Source: Pyrinomonadaceae bacterium
GTDB taxonomy: Bacteria > Acidobacteriota > Blastocatellia > Pyrinomonadales > Pyrinomonadaceae
Reading direction: 5' to 3'
Length of the DNA: 64,000 nucleotides
Assembly (NCBI GenBank): GCA_021463165.1
Contig: JAJTWY010000015.1
Location: forward strand, 30,725 to 94,724
Shown: positions 9,312-19,510 of the stretch, in pieces
Position numbering within the stretch: position 1 is the stretch's first letter
Layout: every line of letters begins with the position of its first letter
Program-made: the position numbers and the translations under genes
Notes under the pieces: generated by a model
What the model saw: only the letters and a program-made list of their open reading frames with translations
Database searches by the model: none
Told to the model about the DNA's origin: nothing

Positions 9312-9710
9312 ATGCCGAGAGGTCAAAGTTATCGGGATCTGATTGTTTGGCAAATGGCGATGAATTTGGTGACCGATGTTTATAGACTGGTAGAGGGCTT
9401 CCCAAAGACCGAAATGTTCGGGCTGGCCAGTCAGTTAAGGCGGGCCGTAGTTGCGGTGCCATCCAATATCGCCGAGGGACAGGGGCGGGATTCGACACGT
9501 GAGTTTATTCACCACCTGTCGATTGCGTATGGGTCATTGATGGAAGCTGAAACGCAAATTCAGATCGCCGTGAACTTGACCTATATTTCTCAAACTGAGG
9601 CGGATCAACTCATAGAGAATGCGGCCGAAGTAGGAAGGTTGATGAACGGATTGTCGCGATCTTTAAGGCAGTCTCTTTCTGACAACCGACGACTGACAAC
9701 CGACAACTGA
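9312..9710 (+). CDS. Four-helix-bundle protein (S23 / IVS-type)
   Basis: A 132-residue helical protein with the family pattern SYRDLIVWQMAMNLV near the start, FGLASQLRRAVVAVPSNIAEG in the middle and EFIHHLSIAYGSLMEAETQ later. These proteins were first noticed as ORFs in 23S rRNA intervening sequences and form pentamers; their function is unknown. ATG 9312 is preferred because the ORF upstream of it translates the repeat arm. It is wedged between clpP and clpX and flanked by inverted GTTGTC arms. The C-terminal codons run into the right repeat arm, consistent with a gene carried on a repeat-bounded element. Confidence 0.85.
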   Translation: MPRGQSYRDLIVWQMAMNLVTDVYRLVEGFPKTEMFGLASQLRRAVVAVPSNIAEGQGRDSTREFIHHLSIAYGSLMEAETQIQIAVNLTYISQTEADQLIENAAEVGRLMNGLSRSLRQSLSDNRRLTTDN

Positions 9711-9747
9711 CAACTGACAACTGACGGCTGACTGCCGACGACTGACC
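9681..9747 (-). repeat. Right GACAAC repeat arm of the four-helix-bundle element
   Basis: Tandem GACAAC-CGAC/TGAC units, the complement of the left arm at 9260-9293. The arm overlaps the 3' end of the four-helix-bundle gene and stops two bases before the clpX start codon, so it occupies the place of the clpX ribosome binding site. Confidence 0.8.
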
Positions 9748-9748
9748 T

Positions 9749-10999
9749 ATGGCTCAATTCTATCGTCACGAAGAACTTCTCGCCTGTTCGTTTTGCGGTA
9801 AATCGCAGAATGACGTTCGCAAGCTGATCGCCGGCCCGGGCGTGTATGTCTGTAACGAGTGCATTGACATCTGCAACGAGATAATCAATGACGACGAACA
9901 GCAGGCTTCGACCTCGGTTCGGCCAAATCTACCCAAACCTCATGAGATCAAGGCGTTTCTCGATGAATATGTGATCGGCCAGGACGAGCCCAAGAAGAGG
10001 CTCGCGGTGGCGGTCTATCAGCATTACAAGCGACTCGAGTTATCGAAGAGACGGAATGAGGTCGAGCTTCAGAAATCGAATATCCTGCTTATCGGTCCGA
10101 CGGGTACAGGGAAGACATTGCTTGCCCAGACGCTTGCGCGGGTGCTTTCCGTTCCGTTCTGCATTGTCGATGCGACCAGCCTAACCGAAGCGGGTTATGT
10201 CGGCGAAGACGTCGAGAATATACTTAACCGGCTGCTCCAGGCGGCTGGCGGCGATATCGAAAAGGCTCAGCAGGGAATTATCTATATCGACGAGATCGAC
10301 AAGATCTGCCGCAAGGATGACAACCCGTCGATCACTCGCGACGTTTCGGGCGAAGGCGTGCAGCAGGCTCTGTTGAAGATCCTCGAGGGCACGGTCGCGA
10401 ACATTCCGACTGCCGGCGGGGGGCGCAAACATCCTCAGCAGGATTTTCATCAGCTCGACACGACCAATATCCTTTTCATCTGCGGAGGCGCCTTTATCGG
10501 GCTTGAAAAAGTGATCGAGAAACGCTTCCGCAACAAATCGCTCGGCTTCCAGGCCGACGTCAAGACGGCGAAGCAGCGGCATGACGACATGGTCGGCAAG
10601 CTTGAGCCGCAGGACCTGATCAAGTATGGCCTGATCCCGGAGTTTGTGGGGAGGCTGCCCGTTATCGGCACGCTCAGCGAGTTGGATGAGGATGCGCTCG
10701 TCTCGATCCTCACAGAGCCTAAGAACGCGCTCGTGAGGCAGTACCAGCGGAAATTCGAGTTCGATAATATCTCGCTAAAATTCACTGAAACGGCTCTTAC
10801 TGCTGTTGCTCGCGAGGCCCACAAGCGGAAGGTCGGGGCTCGGGGCTTGATGATGATCCTTGAAGAGATCCTCCTCGAATCGATGTATCACCTTCCGACG
10901 CAGAAAGGCGTAAAGGAGATCGTCGTTACCAAGGAAATGATCGAGAAAAAGGTGCCGGTTTTCGAGATAATGACCCCGCGGGCGGAAGAAGCTGCCTGA
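9749..10999 (+). CDS. clpX: ATP-dependent Clp protease ATP-binding subunit ClpX
   Basis: A 416-residue AAA+ unfoldase. The N-terminal zinc-binding domain has four cysteines (CSFCGKS... VCNECIDIC), Walker A is GPTGTGKT, Walker B is [10 protein letters not shown], and [14 protein letters not shown] is conserved in ClpX. It unfolds tagged substrates and feeds them to ClpP, encoded just upstream. Ordinary spacing between clpP and clpX has been replaced by the repeat element, and no normal Shine-Dalgarno is visible before ATG 9749. An intrinsic terminator follows. Confidence 0.97.
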   Translation: MAQFYRHEELLACSFCGKSQNDVRKLIAGPGVYVCNECIDICNEIINDDEQQASTSVRPNLPKPHEIKAFLDEYVIGQDEPKKRLAVAVYQHYKRLELSKRRNEVELQKSNILLIGPTGTGKTLLAQTLARVLSVPFCIVDATSLTEAGYVGEDVENILNRLLQAAGGDIEKAQQGIIYIDEIDKICRKDDNPSITRDVSGEGVQQALLKILEGTVANIPTAGGGRKHPQQDFHQLDTTNILFICGGAFIGLEKVIEKRFRNKSLGFQADVKTAKQRHDDMVGKLEPQDLIKYGLIPEFVGRLPVIGTLSELDEDALVSILTEPKNALVRQYQRKFEFDNISLKFTETALTAVAREAHKRKVGARGLMMILEEILLESMYHLPTQKGVKEIVVTKEMIEKKVPVFEIMTPRAEEAA

Positions 11000-11021
11000 T
11001 AGGTTTACTTCCTGTTCACCG

Positions 11022-11049
11022 GCCGCTGGATTCGTTCAGCGGCTTTTTT
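11022..11049 (+). terminator. Intrinsic terminator after clpX
   Basis: A perfect 7-bp stem (GCCGCTG at 11022-11028 with CAGCGGC at 11037-11043), an 8-base loop and a run of six T (11044-11049). It separates clpX from lon, which must therefore have its own promoter in the about 200 bases that follow. Confidence 0.85.
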
Positions 11050-11249
11050 CGCGACCGGCTCATGCGAGTGGATTATTTTTAGAAACCGCGAGCGTTTAAG
11101 ACTATATTCACCTCGTAATCTTAACGCGATAATCTTCAACGAAAACCCGAGATCAGCTATTGCTTTTGTCGTTGCTTTTTGCGTAAATAGATTTATCCAA
11201 ACCATTCAAAACAAAGTTGCTTAACGGTTAAGAGGTTGTTCTCAGACGT

Positions 11250-13673
11250 ATGCAGGAATTCACAGATCAGATGCCGGCGGATATCGAACGTTTCCCCATG
11301 GTTCCGATCCGGGACGTAGTTATTTTTCCGTTCACTAAAGTAGCATTCAAGATCGGCCGGCCGTCGTCGGTGATGGCCCTTGAGCAGGCGATGACCGGCG
11401 AACGACAGATATTTCTCGCCACCCAACACGATGCGACAGTCGATGAACCGGCTCCGCACCAGATCTTCCAGGTAGGTACGCTTGGGCGGATCTTGCAAGC
11501 CCAGCGACAGGACAACGGACAGATAAAGGTCGTGGTAGAAGGCCGCGATCGCGGGCGTTCGGTTCGTGTCGAACAGGGCGCTGACGGCATGTTCTATGCG
11601 CACGTTCGCAGAATAGCCGCGACGGACGAATCCGGTTACCGGACCGACGGATTGCTGCAGAAGATCCACTCACTCGTCGAGCAGTTTTTGCGCGTGTCGC
11701 CCGATGCTTATACAGATGCTCTGCACGCTTCGCTCCGAGGCGTTTCGGCCGCGCAGATCGCTGACTCGATGGCATCGCACCTACGGATCGGGGTCGAGGA
11801 GAAGCAGGAATTGCTCGAAACGGTTTCGGTCGCTGAAAGGTTGCAGAAGCTGGTCGAGGTCCTAGAAGCCGAGATCGAAAAGCGGCAGCTTGATCGAAAT
11901 ATCCATTCGCGGACAAAGAAGCAGATGGACAAGCATCAGCGTGAATATTATCTGAACGAGCAGATCAAGGCGATACACAAAGAACTTGGCCGTAAGGACG
12001 ACAAGGCAGAGCTGGATGACCTCAAGAAGAAGATCGAGGAAGCCGGCATGACCGAGGAGGCGACCGATAAGGCGATGCAGGAATTTGCCCGCCTGGAAGC
12101 GATGCCGCCGATGTCGGCTGAGGGAACGGTCGCTCGGACTTATCTCGATTGGCTGATAAATGTCCCGTGGCAGAAACGCTCCGATGAGATCGAGGACCTG
12201 AGCCAGGCTGAGAGGACCCTCAACGAGGACCATTACGGCCTCGAGAAGATCAAGGATCGAATTCTCGAATTTCTGGCGGTTCGCCAGCTTGTAAAAAATC
12301 CCAAGGGCACGATCCTGTGTTTTGTCGGGGCTCCGGGCGTCGGTAAGACTTCGCTCGGAAAGTCGATCGCAAATGCAACGGGCAGAAAATTTGTTCGGCT
12401 GGCGCTTGGCGGTGTGCATGACGAGGCCGAGATCCGCGGCCATCGTCGAACGTATATCGGGTCGATGCCGGGTCAGATCATCCAGTTGATGAAACGCGCG
12501 GGTACGACGAATCCGGTGATGTTGCTTGACGAGGTGGATAAACTCGGGCGCGACTATCGCGGCGACCCGAGCGCGGCCCTGCTCGAAGTGCTCGACCCCG
12601 AACAGAACAGCACGTTTCGCGATCACTACCTGGATGTCGATTATGATCTTTCGCATGTATTCTTTATTGCGACGGCAAACGTGCTGCATACGATCCCGCC
12701 GGCCCTTCAGGACAGGCTTGAGATACTGAACCTCTCCGGTTATACCGAGCGAGAGAAACTTGAGATCGCCAAACAGCACCTGATCGCAAAGCAATGCGAG
12801 AACAGCGGTGTCGATCCCGAACGTGTAGTTTTCACCGACGATGGAATATTGGAGACGATCAGGCACTATACGCGGGAGGCGGGTGTTCGCAACCTGGAAC
12901 GGGAGATAGGGTCATGTCTGCGAAAGATCGCCCGAAAGTTCGTCGGGACCGACGACAAAGATGGATTCAGGGTCGTGATCGACGCCGAAAAGGTCCAGGA
13001 ATTGCTCGGGGTTATTCGCTATCGCAAGCAGGACATCGCACGAAAGAGTGAGATCGGACTCGTGAACGGCCTTGCCTGGACAGAGGTTGGCGGTGACGTG
13101 CTTCAGGTGGAGGCGACGCTCGTAAAGGGCAAAGGAGATGTTACCCTGACGGGAAAGCTCGGCGAGGTGATGCAGGAATCGGCAAAAGCGGCGCTGACAT
13201 GTATCCGAACTCGAGCAGAGGATCTCGGGATCGACCCGGCGACCTTCCGCGAGCACGACCTTCATATTCACGTCCCTGAGGGAGCGATACCGAAGGACGG
13301 GCCGAGCGCCGGGATAACGATCGCAACGGCAATGGTTTCAGTGATGACGCAAAATCCGGCAAGGCACGATGTTGCAATGACCGGTGAAATAACGCTTCGC
13401 GGAAAGGTCCTTCCGATCGGAGGTGTCAAGGAAAAGCTGTTGGCCGCCCATCGTTTTGGGCTGAGGACGATCATTCTTTCGAAGGACAACGAAAAGGATC
13501 TGGTCGATATTCCTGACGAGGTTCGTGACGAATTGACGGTCCACGCTGTCGAGTACATCGACGAGGTTTTGGAGCTAGCTCTTGAGCAGCGTGGTGACGA
13601 GATCAAACTCGACACTCCGGTATTGTGGAGCAGCGAACCGTCGGCGGCCGATATCTCGGCGGGCGTCGAGTGA
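11250..13673 (+). CDS. lon: ATP-dependent protease Lon
   Basis: An 807-residue LonA-type protease. The N-terminal substrate-binding domain starts at FPMVPIRDVVIFPF, the coiled-coil region has KKQMDKHQREYYLNEQ, Walker A is GAPGVGKTSLG, Walker B VMLLDEVDKLG, and the proteolytic Ser lies in PKDGPSAGITIA with the Lys in LPIGGVKEKLLA. It degrades misfolded and regulatory proteins. Its stop is four bases before engB, indicating co-transcription. It is separated from clpX by an intrinsic terminator. Confidence 0.97.
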   Translation: MQEFTDQMPADIERFPMVPIRDVVIFPFTKVAFKIGRPSSVMALEQAMTGERQIFLATQHDATVDEPAPHQIFQVGTLGRILQAQRQDNGQIKVVVEGRDRGRSVRVEQGADGMFYAHVRRIAATDESGYRTDGLLQKIHSLVEQFLRVSPDAYTDALHASLRGVSAAQIADSMASHLRIGVEEKQELLETVSVAERLQKLVEVLEAEIEKRQLDRNIHSRTKKQMDKHQREYYLNEQIKAIHKELGRKDDKAELDDLKKKIEEAGMTEEATDKAMQEFARLEAMPPMSAEGTVARTYLDWLINVPWQKRSDEIEDLSQAERTLNEDHYGLEKIKDRILEFLAVRQLVKNPKGTILCFVGAPGVGKTSLGKSIANATGRKFVRLALGGVHDEAEIRGHRRTYIGSMPGQIIQLMKRAGTTNPVMLLDEVDKLGRDYRGDPSAALLEVLDPEQNSTFRDHYLDVDYDLSHVFFIATANVLHTIPPALQDRLEILNLSGYTEREKLEIAKQHLIAKQCENSGVDPERVVFTDDGILETIRHYTREAGVRNLEREIGSCLRKIARKFVGTDDKDGFRVVIDAEKVQELLGVIRYRKQDIARKSEIGLVNGLAWTEVGGDVLQVEATLVKGKGDVTLTGKLGEVMQESAKAALTCIRTRAEDLGIDPATFREHDLHIHVPEGAIPKDGPSAGITIATAMVSVMTQNPARHDVAMTGEITLRGKVLPIGGVKEKLLAAHRFGLRTIILSKDNEKDLVDIPDEVRDELTVHAVEYIDEVLELALEQRGDEIKLDTPVLWSSEPSAADISAGVE

Positions 13674-13677
13674 GCCA

Positions 13678-14250
13678 ATGAAGATCGTTTCGGCGGAATT
13701 CGTTAAGAGCGCGTTCGAAAAGCGACATTGGGTCGATGACGACCGGCCGGAGATCGCATTCCTGGGTCGCTCGAATGTGGGGAAATCGTCTCTAATAAAT
13801 TCCTTGCTAATGCGGCGAGGCCTCGCTCGGACATCGAACACACCGGGACGCACTCAGAGCATCAACTTTTTCCTGATCAATGATTCGTTCTATTTTACCG
13901 ATCTGCCCGGCTACGGTTTTGCAAAAGTCGCGAAGTCGATGAGGGTCGAATGGGGCGATATGGCGAGGCAGTATCTGGAAGAGCGAGAACAGCTTCGGCT
14001 GTGTGTTCAGCTGATCGATTCTCGCCATCCGCCGACAAGACTCGACCTTCAACTCAACGAATGGATCGAGCACAACCAGAAAGCTCGGGTGATCGTCGCG
14101 ACCAAATCCGACAAGCTTTCAAATAACGAACTCGAGCGTTCTAAGAAGCAAATCGAGATTTTGATACCGAATGCACGGATAATCGCATACTCCGCTACCA
14201 TGGGCCGGGGACGCGATGAGGTCTGGGGAGCGATCGCCGGATCGATCTGA
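13678..14250 (+). CDS. engB: Ribosome biogenesis GTP-binding protein EngB/YsxC
   Basis: A 190-residue small GTPase needed for assembly of the large ribosomal subunit. G1 is GRSNVGKSSL, G2/G3 include TPGRTQSINFF and FTDLPGYGFA, and G4 is ATKSDKL. ATG 13678 lies four bases after the lon stop codon; an in-frame upstream start would lie inside lon and is not needed, since KIVSAEFVKSAF is the normal N-terminus. lon-engB adjacency is common in bacteria. Confidence 0.95.
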   Translation: MKIVSAEFVKSAFEKRHWVDDDRPEIAFLGRSNVGKSSLINSLLMRRGLARTSNTPGRTQSINFFLINDSFYFTDLPGYGFAKVAKSMRVEWGDMARQYLEEREQLRLCVQLIDSRHPPTRLDLQLNEWIEHNQKARVIVATKSDKLSNNELERSKKQIEILIPNARIIAYSATMGRGRDEVWGAIAGSI

Positions 14251-14534
14251 AATTGTTAACGATCGAATTTTTTTGAGCTTTCTGGCCGATGACGTTATTT
14301 TCGGGTTGATTTCTTTCGGGTGATATTGTAATAATTATGTTTCCCGGTAACTCTGTTTTCTGGAAAGCTCTAGGAGCTTATCACTGGCTTTACTATTTTT
14401 ACAGTTCCGTAAGATTTTCTCCGCTTTAATTCTAAATTTTTTCGAATCGCGTGAGTGCGCGAGGAAAATTGATAAAAACTTCGATCTTGCTCGTATTGAG
14501 CATCCATACTTCCAATTGATCACGTTGACTAAAC

Positions 14535-15944
14535 ATGCCTACTAAATCTACCCAGTCCCGCAAACCCAAAGTTGCCAAGGCTGCTCCGCCGGAGGAGACA
14601 GCGGTTGTCGATGTTGAAGAGCCAAAATCAACAAATAGCGACACCAACGGCAAGAAGTCGTCTGAACCCGCACCTGTTGAAGACACTGCGCTAAACATTT
14701 CCAGTTTGAAAGATATGTCGATCAGCGAGCTGACGCACATCGCAAAGGAAATGGGTATCGAGGGAGCGACGGGACTCAGAAAACAAGAGCTTATCTTCAA
14801 GGTTCTGGCTGCTCAGACAGAAAAGAGCGGATTGATCTTTTCGCAGGGAGTTCTTGAGACGCTGCCCGACGGATTTGGGTTCCTTCGTGCGCCGGAATAC
14901 AACTATTTGCCGGGGCCGGACGATATTTACGTCAGCCCGTCGCAGATCCGCAAGTTCGATCTCAGAACCGGCGATACGGTCTCGGGCCAGATCCGGCCGC
15001 CAAAGGAGGGAGAACGGTATTTTGCCCTGATCAAGGTCGAGGCGATCAACTTTGAGGCACCTGAGCAGTCGCGTGAGAAAGTTTTCTTTGACAATCTGAC
15101 GCCGCTGTATCCTGATGAACAACTCAACATGGAGATCGAGGGCGATCCAGAACGTATCGCCGCCCGCGTGATGGACCTAGTCACGCCGATCGGAAAGGGC
15201 CAGCGTGCACTGATCGTCGCTCCGCCGCGAACTGGTAAGACGATGCTCCTGCAGACGATCGCGAATTCGATCACAATGAATCACCCCGAAGTGGCGTTGA
15301 TCGTTCTGCTTATCGACGAGCGTCCAGAGGAAGTTACCGACATGCAGCGTTCGGTCAAGGGCGAGGTCATCTCCTCGACATTTGACGAACCGCCGACGCG
15401 ACACGTGCAGGTTGCGGACATGGTCATCGAGAAGGCAAAACGCCTTGTTGAACACAAACGCGATGTCGTTATCTTGCTCGATTCGATCACGCGTCTCGCC
15501 CGTGCCCATAACGCCGTTGTCCCGCCGTCAGGAAAGATCCTCTCGGGCGGTATCGATTCGAATGCCCTCCAGCGTCCAAAGCGTTTCTTTGGCGCGGCCA
15601 GAAATATCGAAGAAGGCGGCTCGCTGACGATCATTGCCACCGCCCTGATCGATACCGGTTCGAGAATGGATGACGTCATCTTTGAGGAGTTCAAGGGAAC
15701 GGGTAACTCGGAAATTCATCTCGACCGAAAACTTTCCGATAAACGGCTATTCCCGGCGATCGATCTCCAGCGTTCGGGCACGCGGAAAGAAGAGCTGCTG
15801 ATCGGCAAAGAAGACCTGAACCGCATCTGGGTAATGCGGCGTGTGCTCAACCCGCTGTCGCCCGTTGAGCAAATGGAGGTCGTACTCGAACGACTCGGCA
15901 AGACGAAGACGAACGCTGAGTTTCTGGCCTCAATGCAGACCTAA
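14535..15944 (+). CDS. rho: Transcription termination factor Rho
   Basis: A 469-residue hexameric RNA helicase. A charged N-terminal extension of about 55 residues (Lys/Pro/Glu-rich) precedes the Rho N domain ([22 protein letters not shown]), then the RNA-binding cold-shock-like fold with LPDGFGFLR, Walker [10 protein letters not shown], Walker [16 protein letters not shown], and the Q-loop region. The N-terminal extension is seen in several non-proteobacterial Rho proteins. The 284-base upstream gap (14251-14534) has no gene and may hold a leader for autogenous control, though no specific structure was found. Confidence 0.96.
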   Translation: MPTKSTQSRKPKVAKAAPPEETAVVDVEEPKSTNSDTNGKKSSEPAPVEDTALNISSLKDMSISELTHIAKEMGIEGATGLRKQELIFKVLAAQTEKSGLIFSQGVLETLPDGFGFLRAPEYNYLPGPDDIYVSPSQIRKFDLRTGDTVSGQIRPPKEGERYFALIKVEAINFEAPEQSREKVFFDNLTPLYPDEQLNMEIEGDPERIAARVMDLVTPIGKGQRALIVAPPRTGKTMLLQTIANSITMNHPEVALIVLLIDERPEEVTDMQRSVKGEVISSTFDEPPTRHVQVADMVIEKAKRLVEHKRDVVILLDSITRLARAHNAVVPPSGKILSGGIDSNALQRPKRFFGAARNIEEGGSLTIIATALIDTGSRMDDVIFEEFKGTGNSEIHLDRKLSDKRLFPAIDLQRSGTRKEELLIGKEDLNRIWVMRRVLNPLSPVEQMEVVLERLGKTKTNAEFLASMQT

Positions 15945-15994
15945 GATCGTTGACAACGCTCTGAGCGGTGGATAAGCTGAAATCATCAAACAAG

Positions 15995-16258
15995 ATGGCG
16001 CTTGAGACTGAAATAGCATTTTTCGATAAGCAAAAACCTGAATTGGTCGAAAAATACCTTGGGCGATTCGTGCTTATTCGGGATAGCGAACTCATCGGCG
16101 TCTTTAACACCATCCAAGAAGCTATTGCTGCCGGTGCCCGACAATTCGGCCTTTCTTCCTTCCTCGTTCGTGAGGTTAAGCTTGAAGCTGAAGCAGAATT
16201 ATTTATTCCCGCTCTTAGTTTGGGATTGTTAAATGCCAATTCTACACGTCCAGTATGA
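15995..16258 (+). CDS. Small protein of the DUF5678 type
   Basis: An 87-residue protein containing LVEKYLGRFVLIRDSELIG followed by a helix (TIQEAIAAGARQFG), a pattern I associate with small DUF5678-like proteins of unknown role. A GTG at 15968 would extend it by nine residues; ATG 15995 is preferred but neither has a good ribosome binding site. The 3' end overlaps the aspartyl protease gene by 26 bases, so the two are translated as a coupled pair. Confidence 0.65.
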   Translation: MALETEIAFFDKQKPELVEKYLGRFVLIRDSELIGVFNTIQEAIAAGARQFGLSSFLVREVKLEAEAELFIPALSLGLLNANSTRPV

Positions 16259-16718
16259 GGGCCAGTCGACAGATCGGGATGGCAAACACCTAAAGATTTC
16301 CTCAGCATCAGCCCTTGCCAAACAAGGTCCGATAGTCCAGGCAATCATAGGCATAGGAACAGCGTTTTCCGAAGAACTGGCGCATCAAGGAATCGCATCG
16401 CCGGGGCCGGTAGCCGGTTCTGCGTTGATCGACACAGGCGCATCCACAACGTGCATTGACGACTCGATCGCGTGGTCGATGGGAATACCGTCGCTCGACA
16501 AAGTCCTGATTTCGTCTGCCTCGCATCCCGCAACGCAGCAACACGTTTACGCGGTTACGCTGGAAATTGTTGGCTCACCGATCAGACTCGAGGTGCCGCG
16601 GGCCGTTGGGGCAAGCCTTCAAAGTCAGGGTTTGATCGCGCTGATCGGTCGTGATTTTCTGCAACATTGCACGCTTCATTACAATGGAGTGATCGGAGCG
16701 GTTACACTTTCAGTCTAA
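16233..16718 (+). CDS. Retropepsin-like aspartyl protease
   Basis: A 161-residue protein with one aspartyl-protease active-site motif, ALIDTGASTTCID, and the later hydrophobic segment GLIALIGRDFLQHC matching the second psi-loop strand of retropepsins. Single-domain proteins of this type act as homodimers, each giving one catalytic Asp. Its substrate is unknown. It overlaps the small gene upstream and ends two bases before glgA. Confidence 0.75.
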   Translation: MPILHVQYEGQSTDRDGKHLKISSASALAKQGPIVQAIIGIGTAFSEELAHQGIASPGPVAGSALIDTGASTTCIDDSIAWSMGIPSLDKVLISSASHPATQQHVYAVTLEIVGSPIRLEVPRAVGASLQSQGLIALIGRDFLQHCTLHYNGVIGAVTLSV

Positions 16719-16720
16719 AG

Positions 16721-18142
16721 ATGCGTGTTGCTGTAATTTCATCCGAAGCGGTTCCATATTCCAAAACAGGCGGCCTCGGCGACGTGGCCGGCGCTTTGCC
16801 AAAGGCATTGAAGCAGATCGGGATCGATTCGCTATTGATAACGCCTTGTTACTGGCAGACCAAGGGCGAGTACCTATGGCATACGGCGATCGATGACCTT
16901 TGGTTGACTTGGCGAGGGAAGTCCGTTCGAGCCAAGGCATTTTACAGCGAAGCGAATGGCTCCTCGACGTTCCTGGTCGATTCTCCTCCGCTATTTCATC
17001 GCGATTCGATCTACGGATACACCGAGGACTACGAACGCTTTGCCTTCTTTAACCACGCCGCGATCGAGTTGCTAAAACGCATCGGCCATGCTCCGGATGT
17101 GGTTCATCTAAACGATTGGCATTGCGGCTTTGCGGCCGTCGAACTTGCCGCTCGTCGTCGATACGATCCGTTTTTTCGCGATACCAGAACGGTCTTTTCG
17201 ATCCACAACATGGCCTATCAAGGTGGGTTTGGGTTGGGGGAATTACCTGCATTAGGTTTCACAAGCGGCTTTGCCCGAAATGCCTTTAGTTTTGATGGCT
17301 ATGGTTCGGCGATGAAGGCCGGACTTGAGGTCTCGGATACATTATCGACCGTTTCCCGCCGGTATGGTTACGAGATACAAACCCCCGAGTTTGGCCAGGG
17401 CCTCGATTGGCTGACTCGACAGCGAGCGAATAGACTGATCGGGATAACGAACGGCGTCGATTACGAAGAATGGAACCCTGCGACCGATAAGGAACTGCCC
17501 GCTCATTTCTCGATCGACGACATGGCGGGAAAGCTTGAATGCAAAAGGGCGTTACTGGATCGTTTCCACCTTCCGCAGGAACTCGACCGGCCCATTTTTG
17601 CCAGTGTTACGCGGCTTACGGGGCAAAAAGGCGTCGAGCTGATCAGGCAGGGAGCCGGTGACATTCTCGCAGCTGGAGGATTCTTTATCGCTCTAGGCTC
17701 GGGCGAGAAGGATTCCGAACAATTCTTGCAGGCTCTTCGCGATTACGCGCCATCGCGGGTCGGCGTTTATATCGGCTACAATGAAAGCTTGGCTCATTTG
17801 ATCGAAGCAGGTGCGGATATGTTTTTGATGCCGTCGAAGTTTGAACCGTGTGGGCTAAACCAAATGTATTCATTGCGTTACGGCACGGTTCCGATAGTGC
17901 GCGCTACCGGTGGGCTCGATGATACCGTCGAGAATTGGGATGCGGTCAGCGGTCGTGGAAATGGGTTCAAGTTTGGTCCTTATCGGTCGGACAAGCTGCT
18001 CGAAAAGATCTATGAGGCCCGGTTTGCCTACGAAGATAAGGAAGCGTGGGTAACGATCCAACGCAATGGAATGTCCGTCGATAATTCGTGGGAGAACGCC
18101 GCCCGAAATTACGTTGAGCTTTACAAATGGACCTTGGCATAG
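16721..18142 (+). CDS. glgA: Glycogen (starch) synthase
   Basis: A 473-residue GT5 glycosyltransferase that extends alpha-1,4-glucan from ADP-glucose. The N-terminal KTGGLGDVAGALP is the ADP-glucose binding signature, HLNDWHCGF and SIHNMAYQG are conserved in GlgA, and the C-terminal nucleotide-binding part holds MPSKFEPCGLNQMYSLRYGTVP. The start at 16721 gives the usual MRVAVISSEAVP N-terminus. It points to glycogen storage. Its neighbours are not glycogen genes. Confidence 0.95.
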   Translation: MRVAVISSEAVPYSKTGGLGDVAGALPKALKQIGIDSLLITPCYWQTKGEYLWHTAIDDLWLTWRGKSVRAKAFYSEANGSSTFLVDSPPLFHRDSIYGYTEDYERFAFFNHAAIELLKRIGHAPDVVHLNDWHCGFAAVELAARRRYDPFFRDTRTVFSIHNMAYQGGFGLGELPALGFTSGFARNAFSFDGYGSAMKAGLEVSDTLSTVSRRYGYEIQTPEFGQGLDWLTRQRANRLIGITNGVDYEEWNPATDKELPAHFSIDDMAGKLECKRALLDRFHLPQELDRPIFASVTRLTGQKGVELIRQGAGDILAAGGFFIALGSGEKDSEQFLQALRDYAPSRVGVYIGYNESLAHLIEAGADMFLMPSKFEPCGLNQMYSLRYGTVPIVRATGGLDDTVENWDAVSGRGNGFKFGPYRSDKLLEKIYEARFAYEDKEAWVTIQRNGMSVDNSWENAARNYVELYKWTLA

Positions 18143-18193
18143 CTCGATCCATATAGGTCCTAGCGGTCGTCGAGGAGCTATACCCCAGATACT

Positions 18194-19504
18194 ATGATAA
18201 TTGTGATAATCGGAGCCCAATGGGGCGATGAAGGAAAGGGAAAAGTCGTCGATCTGCTAGCCGATCGGTTTGATATCGTGTCGCGCTATCAGGGCGGGCA
18301 CAACGCCGGTCACAGCGTTTATGTAGGCGATAAAGCCTTTGTTCTCAGGCTTTTGCCGTCGGGCATTATTCACGAGGACAAGACCTGCGTACTGGGCAAC
18401 GGCATGGTCATCGACCCAAAGGCATTTTTCGAAGAGGTCGATCAAATCGAGCAAAAGGGTATTTCGGTCTCGCCGGAACGGCTGAAGGTCTCTTCGCGCG
18501 CTCACCTCATTATGCCGTACCACAAGGCGCTCGATCATACGTCCGAAGAGCGACTTGGTAACGAGAAGATCGGCACAACGCTTCGCGGCATCGGGCCGGC
18601 TTATGAAGACAAAGCAGGCCGTCGCGGCATTCGCGTCGCCGATGCGATGTCGCCTGACATATTAAAGTTACGTGTCGAACGCAACCTTGAAGAAGCAAAT
18701 CGAATCATCGCTCTATTTGGACAGCAGCCGCTGCGCTCCGACGAGATCTTGGCTGAAGTATCGCCGCTGATCGAACGACTGAGGCCCTATGTGTGCGAGA
18801 CATCGCACTTTCTTGCTGACGCGCGTAAGTCGAATAAGAAAATTCTGCTCGAAGGCGCGCAGGCGACTCTACTCGATGTCGATCACGGAACTTATCCGTA
18901 TGTGACTTCCTCAAATCCGACTGCCGGCGGGGCGTCGGTCGGGGCGGGAATTCCACCTCATCACATTACCGGCGTGCTCGGTATCGTCCGTACGTACGCA
19001 ACGCGTGTTGGCGAAGGGCCGTTCCCGACCGAGATGCTCGATGCCGAAGAGGGTACGGCAAATCTGATTCGCCAGCGCGGCAATGAATATGGCTCCGTAA
19101 CAAAGCGTCCGCGACGCTGCGGCTGGTTTGATGCCGTTGCAACAAGATATGCAGCGGAGTTGAACGGATTCGACAGCGTTGCTCTGACAAAGCTCGATGT
19201 GCTCGACGCGCTTGACGAGATCAAAGTTTGTGTCGGTTACGAGATCGACGGCAAACGTGTCGATACGTTTCCGGCGGTTTCGAGCGATCTGCGCCAGATC
19301 AAGCCGGTTTATGAAACCTTGTCCGGATGGATGACAGAGACTGTCGGTGTTACCGAATTTGCCCGGCTGCCGGAAAAGGCTCAGAGCTATGTGAGGTTCC
19401 TTTCGAATGAGATCGGTGTCGAGATCGGATTGATATCGACCGGTCCTGAACGCGATCAGACGATCATTATGCAGAGATCGGTGATGGAGGGGTGGTTCGC
19501 CTGA
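18194..19504 (+). CDS. purA: Adenylosuccinate synthetase
   Basis: A 436-residue GTP-dependent enzyme converting IMP and aspartate to adenylosuccinate in AMP synthesis. The P-loop-like GAQWGDEGKGKVVD, the IMP-binding GNGMVIDP, the GTTLRGIGPAYEDK segment and the C-terminal GPERDQTI are intact. Six bases separate it from the GNAT gene. Confidence 0.97.
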   Translation: MIIVIIGAQWGDEGKGKVVDLLADRFDIVSRYQGGHNAGHSVYVGDKAFVLRLLPSGIIHEDKTCVLGNGMVIDPKAFFEEVDQIEQKGISVSPERLKVSSRAHLIMPYHKALDHTSEERLGNEKIGTTLRGIGPAYEDKAGRRGIRVADAMSPDILKLRVERNLEEANRIIALFGQQPLRSDEILAEVSPLIERLRPYVCETSHFLADARKSNKKILLEGAQATLLDVDHGTYPYVTSSNPTAGGASVGAGIPPHHITGVLGIVRTYATRVGEGPFPTEMLDAEEGTANLIRQRGNEYGSVTKRPRRCGWFDAVATRYAAELNGFDSVALTKLDVLDALDEIKVCVGYEIDGKRVDTFPAVSSDLRQIKPVYETLSGWMTETVGVTEFARLPEKAQSYVRFLSNEIGVEIGLISTGPERDQTIIMQRSVMEGWFA

Positions 19505-19510
19505 GCGGGA

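Noticed and set aside
11862..12866. 334-codon minus-strand ORF inside lon
   Set aside because: Antisense to a complete, motif-intact lon; no domain seen.
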